A DNA stretch of 64,000 nt from Podospora pseudoanserina (taxonomy: Eukaryota; Ascomycota; Sordariomycetes; Sordariales; Podosporaceae). The position numbers and the translations under genes were made by a program. Shown here in pieces: positions 52,823 to 63,236 of the stretch. The stretch spans positions 1,798,001 to 1,862,000 of the forward strand of contig NC_085924.1 in the NCBI RefSeq assembly GCF_035222485.1, in the 5' to 3' direction. The notes beneath the pieces are model-generated. The model saw nothing but the letters and a program-made list of their open reading frames with translations. It was not told the DNA's origin and made no database searches. Every line of letters starts with the position of its first letter. Position 1 is the first letter of the stretch.

Positions 52823-54160
52823 ATGAATCTCCAACCAACGGCCCCTCGGACTCCCAAGTCCGCTGCCATTAACGGCATTATCAAGGAGAAGCAGAATCGA
52901 CCCGACCTCGAAACACTCAAACGTCTCTACGAAAAGCTCCATGCAGACCCCGAGCTCCCCGGTCGCGAAGAGCGTACTGCACATGTCGTAAAAACTCACC
53001 TCGAAGCTCTCGGGTTCAGAGTTCGTGCTCGCATCGGCGGCCACGGCGTTGTGGGAGTGTTAGACAACCAACGCGGGCCACGCGGCCGTACCGTTCTCCT
53101 CAAGGCCGAGCTCGATGCTCTGCCCATACAAGAGAAAACAAACCTATCATACGCAAGCACCAAAAGAATCAAAGACCCCGTCGACAAAAAAAAGAAGCCC
53201 GTCATGCACGCCTCCGGCCATGACATGCACATCACCATGGTCCTAGCCGCAGCAGCACTCCTCCAAAAGGCCAAAAAGAAGTGGCGTGGCTGCCTCATAG
53301 TTCTCTTCCAACCAGACTCACAAGGACGCGGTGCTAAGTCCATGATGGAATCCGGACTGTACGACAAGTTCCAATTTCCCAACCCAAACATTGTATTATG
53401 TCAACACATCAACAACAAAAGCGCAGGCAAGCTTCAGCTTCTAAGGGGCAACGACCTAGGAGAAAGGTTATCATTTCTCATCACGATCCCCGGAAAGGGA
53501 GGGCATTCGACCACCCCGGAAGGCTGTATTAACCCCATTCTGATCGCCTCGTCGCTGGTGCTGGAACTTCAAACAATGATTCAAACGCTCTACAACCCCA
53601 ACAACCCCGCGCTTGTTACCTGCGTGAGAATAAACGCCGGCCACGCTACCAACGAAATCCCCGACAAAGCCGAGCTGACGGTCGAAGTCAGAGCCTTCTC
53701 TGGCGATATGATGAAGCTGCTCGTTGAGGCGATCGACCTCGTGGTGGGGAAGGAATTCAAGAACGCGGGAGTATTGAAGAAGAAGAAGACAATCCAGAGG
53801 CTTGACCAGTTTGTTTCACCGCTTATCAACGACCCAGATGCGCTACACAAAATTGGGGTGCAGTTTGAAGATTATTTTGGGCGGGAGCAGATTCAACCCA
53901 TGAACCTGGAGATGGCCATGGGCAAGCTGAGTGATGATTTGGCTGTTCTTGCTCGAGAGGGCATTCCCCATGCGTATTGGACGCTTAGGAGCACGAGTCC
54001 GGGTGTTTGGGACACGTATGAGAGGGACGGGCGTTTGCATGAGTTGCCGGATACCCACACGGCCGAGTTTGCACCGGCCGAGGAGCCCACGTTGAGCGTG
54101 GGGATGGAGGCGTTGGCGGTGGCGGCGTTGACGTATCTGAAGACGGAGGGTGAGTTTTGA
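52823..54160 (+). CDS. M20D amidohydrolase-like protein, probably catalytically dead
   Basis: The single exon gives 445 aa, the length of bacterial and fungal M20D (IAA-amino-acid/hippurate hydrolase) enzymes. The fold is well kept: LYEKLHADPELPGREERTA, LLKAELDALPIQE, MHASGHDMHITMVLAAAALL, KKWRGCLIVLFQPDSQGRG, GKGGHSTTPEGCINPILIAS, INAGHATNEIPDKAELTVEV. Key residues differ. The metal-binding MHACGHD is MHASGHD (Ser131), and QPAEEGGGGA is QPDSQGRGA, so both the catalytic Glu and the Glu ligand are Ser166/Gln167. His133, Asp134 and His195 remain. The late SEDF motif is SDDL. I read this as a pseudoenzyme with an intact frame, kept for another role such as binding. No signal peptide. Confidence 0.85.
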   Translation: MNLQPTAPRTPKSAAINGIIKEKQNRPDLETLKRLYEKLHADPELPGREERTAHVVKTHLEALGFRVRARIGGHGVVGVLDNQRGPRGRTVLLKAELDALPIQEKTNLSYASTKRIKDPVDKKKKPVMHASGHDMHITMVLAAAALLQKAKKKWRGCLIVLFQPDSQGRGAKSMMESGLYDKFQFPNPNIVLCQHINNKSAGKLQLLRGNDLGERLSFLITIPGKGGHSTTPEGCINPILIASSLVLELQTMIQTLYNPNNPALVTCVRINAGHATNEIPDKAELTVEVRAFSGDMMKLLVEAIDLVVGKEFKNAGVLKKKKTIQRLDQFVSPLINDPDALHKIGVQFEDYFGREQIQPMNLEMAMGKLSDDLAVLAREGIPHAYWTLRSTSPGVWDTYERDGRLHELPDTHTAEFAPAEEPTLSVGMEALAVAALTYLKTEGEF

Positions 54161-54667
54161 GCAAGGAGCGAGTTGATTAGGTCAGTCTGACGCAGCGTAA
54201 ATATTAACATGCATTGTACTTTTGTTTGAACCATGGCTCTTAAGAGATTGAATAGGCGTCGAATGCATAATTAACAGGCCTCGAGGCATAAACAATAAGA
54301 TGATAAGGATTTGTCCCATCCATGCCTCGTAAACTTTTATTCTTTTCTCAGAGAGCTCTACTTCTGACTCTCTGAAGTGTTTGCTTGTGTCAAGCATAGT
54401 GGAGATGGAAATCCTCTTGTGTAAGAAATTCCAACAGGTGGGTAGCTAGTACATTTCACCGTTACCGAAAACATGATTTTAAACTCTCATTTTTATGGTG
54501 TGTGTGTGTGTGTGTCTATCGTGCCTTAATTCATCATCAACTGCATCTGCGTCCGTGTGTGAGCCCGATATCTTCTATTCGGGTATCAAGAGCCTTGGAA
54601 GAAGAAAAAAAAAAAAAAAAAAAAAGTAGTAGCAGTAGTAGTAGTAGCAGCAGCAGTAGTAGTAGTA

Positions 54668-54760
<93 letters not shown>

Positions 54761-54785
54761 TAGTAGTAGTAGTAGTAGTAGTTGT

Positions 54786-54819
<34 letters not shown>

Positions 54820-55152
54820 GGGTTTCTTTGCCCCTCCCCTAACCCCACCCCAAACCCACCAAGTTCCATCTAAGATTTGAATTCCCAATGTTTAAGAAAA
54901 TGTAAAGAAGAAAAGAAAAAAAGGGGTCCGTCATGAAACCCCCTTTCTAGCTCAATCCCACGAGCAAGGAAACATTGGCCATCTTTCAGCTTGGTTTTTC
55001 TCTCACCCACGTCGACTCCGCCCTATTCGACAAGTTGCAAATATTCTGACAAGTACATAGCCAAATGCACTATCGACACCCACGCCATTACCCCCCTCGA
55101 AAGCCAAGGTTAAAGTAGCCATATCGTTCCCATGGGGCCAAAATCAAGCGCA
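54161..55152. other. Intergenic interval with microsatellites
   Basis: About 1 kb between the M20D-like gene and the cyclin gene. It holds a short (GT)n run near 54499-54515 and the large poly-A/(GTA)n/(GTT)n tract at 54605-54820. No gene is supported; long poly-Val, poly-Thr and poly-Tyr frames here are translations of the repeat. Confidence 0.6.
54605..54820. repeat. Compound microsatellite: A(21) + (GTA)n + (GTT)n
   Basis: About 21 A are followed by roughly 50 GTA/TAG triplets, with a few GCA interruptions at the left end, and then by about 13 GTT triplets. It is among the longest uninterrupted simple repeats in the window and lies outside genes, between the stop codons of two convergent genes. 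Confidence 0.95.
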
Positions 55153-56801
55153 TTACTCCGCGTCTGGCTTCTGCGAGACAACTTCCCTCGCATAAAACTC
55201 AACCAGCATGGTGGCATAGGCCTCCAAGTCTTCCACAGGAACAGCCAGGCGAAAGTCGTTGAGCAGCAGGAACTGAAGTTCGAGGTGGTTCAGTTCAGCC
55301 AGGGGGAGACCGCCAACCTAAAAACAACGTTAGCTCTGGTTCTCATGATGATCATAGACCAAAAGCAAAAACATACCTTGGCATATCGCGAGTTGGTGTA
55401 AAACACATCAGAAAAAAACTTGCTGGCGCACGTCACCCCCGCAATAATAAGCCGATGGATGTTGTAACTGTCCACCACAAAATATGTCGCCTGCCCAGCT
55501 GCCGAATGCGTGTTAAAACTGTTGCTTTCGATCGTGATCCCCTTCCCAGCCTCCTCATCCGTGTCTGCAAGATCAGAGTCCGTCTCGTCGCTATCCTCTT
55601 CCGCCTCGTTACTGTCCCGCATGACCGTGTCTGGATCTGCCGCCAGTTTCATAGCTTGCGCATGCACGTATTGCATCTGTCGTGCCTCCTCGCTCTTGAC
55701 TACCATATCGTTGACCCGCTCCGTCATCCTGTCAAAATAGACCAGCAGACTCAAAAAGACTTCGTACGTGGTGGGACAGTACTTGTGTATCCGACCAAGA
55801 TAGCTCAGTATGCTAATCGAGGGAACGTTTTTACCGTGAAATGCCAAAACACTGCTGCTTAGAGGGCTTCCGTTGGCGTCCCCACCAGCTTCCTCACCCC
55901 TCGCTTGCGCCTGGGCTTGTCGGAGGTGGTGCGCGTTTCGGTTCAGAGCATCGTGTTGGAGGTCGTTGGTGGTGGTAATCTTGGTAAGGAGGGCGGCTAC
56001 CATTTCGATAATGTCCCCTATAGGCATCGCGCTAATCTCGTACTTCATCTGTTGTAGTGGGGGATCATTAAGGTTCCCTGAGCCGGTGGCATTAAGATTT
56101 TCGACCTTGGCCAGGGTCTGGATATGTGCGAGGTCTTGGACATAGATTGTCTTTTGGGTTTCTATCGGCGGACTTGGGGCACTGTTGCTGAGGGGTATCG
56201 AAAGGGGGGGCGCATCGACGATGTCGACATCCGCGGATGGATTCCGGCGCCAACCGTGATCCGATGCAGGAGAAAGCATCGCCTTGGATCCTGGCACTAC
56301 GGTTGCGGCGGTACTGAGGGACGAGGTGGTCGAGCCCGCGACAGAAGGCGGACCGCTGGCGGCATCGTGATCTCTTTCGGTCGAGACGTCATACCGCGGC
56401 CCAGCGCCACCGGAGGAGGGATCGGACGACGAAGACGACGAAGAAGGCGGGGACGGGAGGCGGCGGCTGGCCCCACCACTCGACATCGGGGGTCGGCTCG
56501 ACGGTGTTTGTCGTTGTTGCTTTGCTGGCTTGTCTGCGACCACTGGCGTCGGCGCTGGTGAATCCTGCCAGTCTCTGCGCGGTGTTGAAGAGGAGGCTTG
56601 CCGTCTGGGGCTCGCCGTCGGGCGCGAGTGGTGGGACTGCTGGGCATCCCGGTCGCAACCTGTTGTTGTTCGGCTGACTGGAACTGGACGGGCCTGGAAG
56701 TGAACGTCGTGCGGGTGCTGGTGCTGAATGGCTGGCCCTGCAATCATGCTATGAAATCGAGATGGCGATTCTCCCAATACGTCGCCCATCACTGTAGCCA
56801 T
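55153..56801 (-). CDS. PHO80/PREG-type cyclin
   Basis: A cyclin partner of a PHO85-class kinase. Family members such as Neurospora PREG repress the phosphate-starvation response in the nucleus. Exons 56801-55377 and 55317-55153 give 529 aa. Residues 1-210 are a disordered S/P/Q/H-rich arm (RPPMSSGGASRRLPSPP, a poly-Ser run). The cyclin box covers ~225-505: SAMPIGDIIEMVAALLTKI, NVPSISILSYLGRIHKYCPT, TYEVFLSLLVYFDRMTERVN, DSYNIHRLIIAGVTCASKFF, SDVFYTNSRYAK, then across the intron VGGLPLAELNHLELQFLLLN and VEDLEAYATMLVEFYAREV. An acidic insert (EAEEDSDETDSDLADTDEEA) interrupts the box, as in PREG. The intron is 59 nt. The upstream region has no gene for 3.5 kb. Confidence 0.9.
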
Positions 56802-59800
56802 GCTGGCATGGTTGTCTTGATTATGGTGGACGTCTGGCAGTGGTGGTGGGTGGTGGTGGTGGTGGCTGCCAAGAGTTCAGCCAGTGGTTATCGCGCGGTG
56901 GAGGGTCCTGCAGCGAGTGCTATCGGATCGAAAGTGGCTGTGCCGCGATAGCGGAGAATTAGCTAGGCTTTTCTCTGGTTGGCGAGTTTCTGGATCAGGC
57001 GATAAAGACCCGGGTCAGCGCCGGCGCCCAAGCAAAAGGTGGGGGAGGGGCCTGGGGAACGGTGCAAGAGCAAGAGCAACAACAAAAAACAACAAGCAAG
57101 AACGAGAAGAGGGGAAGAAAAAAAAGATGAGACGAAAGGATATGGTGTCTGCGGGAATGGGGACTAGGTGCCAGGCTGGCGGGAGGTAACACAGTGTTGG
57201 CACCGCGTGCGTGCTGCACGACAAGGGCGCAATCAACACGGGATGGCCTTTTCTTTTCTTTCTTGTTTCCTGTTGACGTGATGCTGCTGCTGCTGGTGGA
57301 CGGTGGCTGCGCTGCGCTGCAGGCAAGAAAGACACCGCAGACGGACACCGACACAACAGACGGCAGCCTTGCTGCGGATACCTAGGCGGTTCTTCCTCCA
57401 GCCTGATGGCGAATGGCGTGTCTCAGCATATCGAAGCAGCCGGTGTTTCTGTTTCGAACAGCCAAGGACCACCAACGACGGGTCAAACTCAACGTTTGAA
57501 GCTGTGGCCTGACTCGCGAGATAACGCCATGAAAACAACTGAAATGATGGGCAAACACACAACGAGAGGGTATCAAACAGCCACCGGCCAACTCGCGCCC
57601 GGATCACGAATCCGCTTTGAGCTAGCCGGCGGGATGGCTGTTGGGGCGTTCCAGGCGATTGGGAGTATCGACAGGCACAACGACGTCACTTGGCGATGAT
57701 GAAAGAAGAGAACGGCAAACCTCCCGAGCGGCTGAGGGAAGCACCAGCGCGTGGCAAAGCAAGACAACACAGAGACGTGGAATATCGAGGTGCTTACCTG
57801 TGTGCAGCTTGCATATACCTTCAGCCCCAAACGCCAAAAGGGTCTTCTGTGGGCTGTCTGTCAGCAGAGGTTCGGGATGTTTGATGATAAGGTTGGCTTT
57901 GGCGTTCTCGCAAGGACGAACCGGATGGCAGAGATGGCTTATGCAGGTGACTGCCGGGTTGGTTACAGAAAAGATTGCGAAGGAATAAAGATAAAAAAAA
58001 AATAGACGAGGTTCAAATGTCGAGTGGCAAAAGTCATTCGTAGGCATAAGGCGATAGGGGAAAAAGAGGTGATGGGCAACCAAGAGATGCGACCCAAGAT
58101 TATCGCATAGCAGAGGCCGATGAAGCAATGCCAAGAAGCGGCCGGAGGGTTGGAGTGCAGTTAACAGGCCGGACGTAAAAGCCTAATGGTTTCTTGATAA
58201 GAGAAATCTTTGCCCGTTAGGTTATTATCGTTTCTCTCTCCAAGGGGACTCCAATCCCAAGGCCGCTTCCCAGTGAGTTAGGTAAAGGGGGAAGAAACGG
58301 TTTCAACACTCCGGTCGCGCAGAACACCACCGGCTGGGGGAAAAACAAGGAGATATATCTTGCGGCGTGCAGATAACGCCGGGTGCGGGCAATCGGGCGA
58401 TCAAAGATGACGATGAACCGGGACCTTCTTCCGCCACGTGTGTGGATGAAAGAATGCTAGCGGACGGGAAACCCTGCGCCCGCACAACCACACACACCGC
58501 AGCACTCGCAACCGATTCCCTGAGAAGATGGCGCCAGATGAGGCAATGGTACATCCACGCCGTCGACTGTAATAATTATATTATCCTGCCGTCCCTGCTG
58601 AGGTGAGTACCCTTTCTGCATTGCCTTTCTATCTTGTGATTCTCCTCATATGTATATCCTTCCCGTCATATCATCTCTTCCCCTCCATCATCAACCGAGG
58701 ATGGTATGTGTGGGTGTGTGCGAGTGTGTGTGGTGTGAGGGAACAATCACTGATAAGAAGAGTTGTGGAGAGCGGTGATCCGACATGGTAAGATGGACCC
58801 ACATCTTTACCAGCGACAGGCCAACCGTGGTGGGGTGGGGGAGGATGACGCAGGGGTTATCCAGACTTCACATTTGACCTTATGGACTTTCTACAGGCTC
58901 CACGAGCGAAGGAAAACGCGGGGGGCGCTTGTTATTCTTAAGAGGACAGTGAGGACCAACTTTGTCCAGTTTGAAGCCCACGTTGTGTACCATTGTAGAA
59001 CGCCTGTGGCTTCCAGGTCCCTGAGTTTGAGGGGCTGGATATCAGATTCAACGGTAGGGCCCCCAGCATCTAACCACTTGGCAAACATTTTCTACAAAAC
59101 CTTTTTACCAGCCAGCCAACCAACCCTCCTCAGCAGCTTCAAAAAGAACCCCCTGCAATATTTCCATCGTGTACACCTCCCATTCGAAGCACCGTCGTCG
59201 GCCTCTATTTGCTCCTGTCATCAAGCCCCTCCTGTCTTCTGTCCCTCTTGTGCCCCTCACCTCGCAAGCGACCCCGTGGCGTCACTTTGGACAGAGATTG
59301 GCTACTTCAATTGCTTATGTCCCAACCCAAGGCACGAACGCGCGCCTCTTTTTCACGGCAATGTCAACTCGAAATGCACTCACACAACTAGGCGGTGGAA
59401 GTAGCAACGTGAGGGGATCAAGAAGCGCAAACCCAAAAAAGGGGTCCTCGGTCCTAGGTCGGTAGTGAGCAACGCGAGGGGGGGGGGATAAAACTGTCAT
59501 TATATGTTCCCTTTCAAACCCCCTCGCCTCAGCTATAATACTCAAAGTACATGTCTCAAGTAGGTATCGCAAGCTCTACCAGATGTGATTCCTAACAATC
59601 TACATCCACAAGCCTCGGCCCTGTGGAGTCATCCCGAGATCCAAGAATTGTGTTGAAGGGGTACCCCCTGAACACTTCTCACCTCGGGACTTCCCGCCAT
59701 CTCATACCTATTTCCCTACATACGGTTCTGAGAACTCATATCTTCCCTAGTACACCACATCCCGAAAACGTTACACAACCCCTTCGCATACCTACCTGGC

Positions 59801-60304
59801 TCGCCTAAAATCAAAAATCATATTTTCCACTTACCCCACAACCAGAACCTTTCACTCCTCGGTCGTGGTAATCAGCCATGCAAGCCACAGAGCAGAAGCA
59901 AGCAAGGAACGCCATCTGCCCTCCTAACTCGGAGCGGGCGAAACTCTGGGCCACCCGCCTTCCCTTAACCAACTTGCGTGCCGGCCACGTGTATCCTCAT
60001 CACCCTCCAACTCGGCCACGCCGGTTCGTAGTCCCCACGCACCGCAGATGCATAAGCCACAGGTAAAACAAGACCAAAAGTGCAGCCCATACTCTTTTTC
60101 AGAGGCTTTCTTGAGAACACCAGACACACACAGACAAAAACACCCATCTCCCTATGATGCCTTTCTCGAATCCGAAATGGAATGGCATTACTATACATAT
60201 CCATCATCCAGCCCGGTCATGTCGTCACCTCGCAAGCACTGAACAATGCATCCCGTTCTGATTGGCTGTCTTCTGCCCCCATCCTTACCCCTAGTCACAC
60301 ACAC
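56802..60304. other. Large gene-free interval upstream of the cyclin gene
   Basis: About 3.5 kb, the longest gap in the window. The first 400 bp on the cyclin side are CA/CT-rich on the minus strand (ccaccaccacc, ctcttcccctcttctcg) and may be a long 5' leader. Elsewhere there are short T- and GT-rich patches (near 58700). No frame has domain features. A noncoding RNA or long untranslated leader is possible but not shown by sequence alone. Confidence 0.5.
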
Positions 60305-61289
60305 TCAGTTCTCATGTCTGACCTTGTAATCCGTATCTGGTAGGTACAGATGTCTGTCCGCGCCCTTGGCCGTTAACACCACCATACGAATCACACCACC
60401 CGAGCTACCATCCCACTTGATGGCCTCCTTCAACGACTCCTTGACAAAGTTGACCGCATCCGCCTCCTCCATGCCCTCTTTCCAGTTGGCGTCGCAGTAA
60501 CCGTAAATATACGTCGAGCCAGAACCACCAATGGCATATGGTTGCTTGTGGAGGGACCCGCCGAGGGGGATGCTGTAGACCTGACCACCGTGACGCTCGT
60601 CCCAACCCGCAATAATGAGACCGGCCCTAGCAAAGAAAATATCAGTACCTGACCTCCGCAACCTACCCAACTTCAACTTCGCCGGGGGTTACTAACGAGA
60701 GCCTATCCTTGTTCGCATAGCACATCTCCTGGAAGATGGCCGCCGCCGTCTGTGTCGTGGGGGGCTTGCCGTTCATCATGTGGAAGAGCCCAAGCTGGTA
60801 TTGCACAATGTCGGCGACGGCTTGGGTGTCAGCGGCGGACCCGGATCGGCAGCACCAGATTGTGTCGTGTACTCTGGTGAGCTTGTCGGTTACACGGTTG
60901 GCAATGTATGCGCCAGTCGTTGTGCGGGAATCGGCTCCGAGGATAACGCCGTCTTTGAATGTGATCGCCATACTGTCATCGTTCGAATGTTAGGAGGGGT
61001 GCTCGCCCGGGAGTGGTCGTTTGGCCAGTTTAAGACCGGGGGGTTGGCTTACATCGAGGTACCCAAGCTAAGTGATGGAATTGTCAGAATGACTCCCATT
61101 GTAAAAGCAGAGGGCACTTTGGAAGTATCACTTACTTGACCTCACCCTTCTTCAACCGGTCCATATCAACATGGATGCCATCTGCAAGGTACCATGGTTA
61201 GCAACAGGGACGAGACGATGTGGAGACGGTAACCGGGAGTTGCGATGTCACTGACCTTCGCTCAGGTAACCCGATGTACCGAATTCCAT
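60305..61289 (-). CDS. PRE3: 20S proteasome subunit beta-1 (PRE3)
   Basis: The caspase-like catalytic subunit of the 20S proteasome. Five exons join in frame: 61289-61256, 61181-61136, 61067-61053, 60972-60697 and 60626-60305, giving 230 aa. The propeptide [20 protein letters not shown] ends at the autocleavage site LG-TSIMAITF; the catalytic Thr30 is encoded in the 15-nt third exon. The mature part closely matches yeast Pre3: [70 protein letters not shown] and [20 protein letters not shown]. All five exons and four introns (68-80 nt) fit. It lies just downstream of ERV2 on the same strand (about 600 bp apart). Confidence 0.97.
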
Positions 61290-61892
61290 TTTTGAAGTGT
61301 GGGTTTGTAATTATCGATCTGAAGTCGTCGATGGAAAGAGGGGGGCAATCGGAGCGAGTCGTCAGTCGTCGAGAATGGAGGTGTTCGTGGGGTATGTGGC
61401 ATTCGTCGAGTGAATGTTCGAAGTTGGCAACTGGAGCTTGGAGCTCCTCCCAAGCTCAAGGCAGCTCAGACACGCACGCGCGCCTTGCCTGGCAGGCGGG
61501 TTGATGCGCATCACGTGGGGAGCTGATAAGAAGACTTATCGGGTCTTATCGTTCCTATCACTTACAGCCAGCCCCTTGGCAGACCACACGATGGATAAAT
61601 GAATGCATGTAACAATCGGGGTATCCTCTACTATGTACACGATAACCTGACCATGAGTGATCTCATCTTTGAGTCCAGAGTGTTGACCAAAGCCTTCCCA
61701 ATGCGAGGTCCTGTTCGATCTCTCCGGATCACTCAGATCCTGTCAAAGCCCTCGTCAAAATCCCAGCACCCTCATCAGAGTCCAACCCTATCAACACCTC
61801 CCCGTCCCCGACTTCCAAAACCACCTCACAAAAAATATCCGAAAAAAAAAAAAAAACCCAACTCCAACCCTAGTATTCCGACCACAATCTAC

Positions 61893-62612
61893 TCAGCCCC
61901 CCCTAACCAACCCCTCCTCCCTCTCCAAACTAACCCCCTCCCCAACCTCAATCTCATACCCCCTCCTCCTTTCCTTGCCACCATCCCCCTCCTTCTTCTT
62001 CCCCTTCCCATCATCCCCACACCCACAATCATAAAAATCCCCAATATTATTACAATCAAACAACTCCTTCCTCAACCTCCTATTAACCTCATTATGCACA
62101 AAACAAGCCCACCCCGCCGCATTATTCCGACTGCTCACCTGAGGCGGGTATTTCTCCAGCAGCTTCTGAAAGTGCGAAGCACAGTCCCCACAGGGGTACA
62201 ACCTCGCAAACAACTGTATATACGTCCTCAGCGCAAGACTATCATCCGCCGTCGGCTCCTCCGGAAACCGCGCCATCATCGTGTGGAACAACTTCCACGA
62301 CGCGCGGCCGAGTTCCGCTCTTTAAATCTCCCCAATCAGCAATTGCTCTTCCCCAGCATGCAAAAAGCGGAGGACTCACTTCGCAGTCGCATTCTCCAAC
62401 TTGGGCGCAATAGATCCACCCTTTAGAATGCTCTCCGAAAGGGCACCACCAGCACCGTTGCTGTTGTGGCTGCTGCTGCTCCTCCACGTCTCTTCGGATA
62501 ATATCCTCGTGGGTTCCCGTCCGCCGCCGCCGCTGCTCGAAACAAAGTACGTCATGGCCAAAAAGAACATGACGCCCACCAGCAGGAGCGTTATGTGTTG
62601 TCGTCGCGCCAT
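61893..62612 (-). CDS. ERV2: FAD-linked sulfhydryl oxidase (ERV2-like)
   Basis: Passes electrons from protein or PDI thiols to oxygen in the ER, supporting disulfide formation. Exons 62612-62380 and 62319-61893 give 219 aa. The start at 62612 (MARRQHITLLLVGVMFFLAM) gives one N-terminal signal anchor, as in yeast Erv2. The ALR/Erv domain begins ELGRASWKLFHTMMARFPEE and holds the redox centre YPCGDC (C121/C124), HFQKLLEKYPPQVSSRNNAA, the FAD-contact VHNEVNRRLRKELFDC and a C-terminal CGCGDDGKG shuttle-like pair. The tail is acidic and basic low complexity. A poly-A/T run and gene-free stretch lie upstream. No defects. Confidence 0.93.
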
Positions 62613-63236
62613 GGTTTTTCCGCAACCGTCTCGTCGCGCCCGCAGGGTGGGTTGGCCCAATAAATAAAAGGGGTTCACAGTGGATTTGGCGATGTCGAGA
62701 AATGGAGTTTTGGGCGCAACGTAGAGGGCCAAAAGAGGCGGCCGTGGTCGATCTAGCTCTGCAAAAAAAAAAAAGGGTTTTAATGAATGACGGGAAAATA
62801 ATGCACGACAAGAAAATGGCTGAAGCTTATTGAAGGATGGGAAAAACGACCCGATCAGATGGTTCAAAGGAATTGGAGTGTCTGTCAGATGTTCGGCGCT
62901 GGTGGCCAATGCACCAGTGGCTGATCCCCTAGCCAGGGTCTGCAGCCGGATCACCCCACCCTTCCCGCGGCAGGCATTTGCTTGAAACAGGGGTTCAATC
63001 GAGCCCAGAGGAGTCAAGCTTTCTCGAAGCCCACTTGCAACATCATGTAACCAAAATCATTATCTCTATTATCCAAACAACCTCTTACATTTCATGTAGA
63101 TTTCAACTTGAAACGAGTTCGAATAAAAAACCCGAAAACCTCTCTAACCAAAACCCCATCTCTTTATACATCATCCAGCCTCCCGCCCCCGTTCAAGATC
63201 ATGAACCCCTAAGCAAAACCTGGTAAGCCCTCGTCA
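62613..63236. other. Intergenic interval
   Basis: About 620 bp with the ERV2 promoter (a run of 12 A near 62763) and the 3' flank of the partial gene at the right edge. Nothing else is seen. Confidence 0.5.

Noticed and set aside
54502-54888. Long poly-Val, poly-Thr and poly-Tyr open frames
   Set aside because: They are translations of the GTA/GTT microsatellite, with no start context or homology.
58763-59404. 213-aa plus-strand frame in the long gap before PRE3
   Set aside because: Low-complexity Ser/Pro/His composition, no motifs, and no splice or start context suggesting a real gene.
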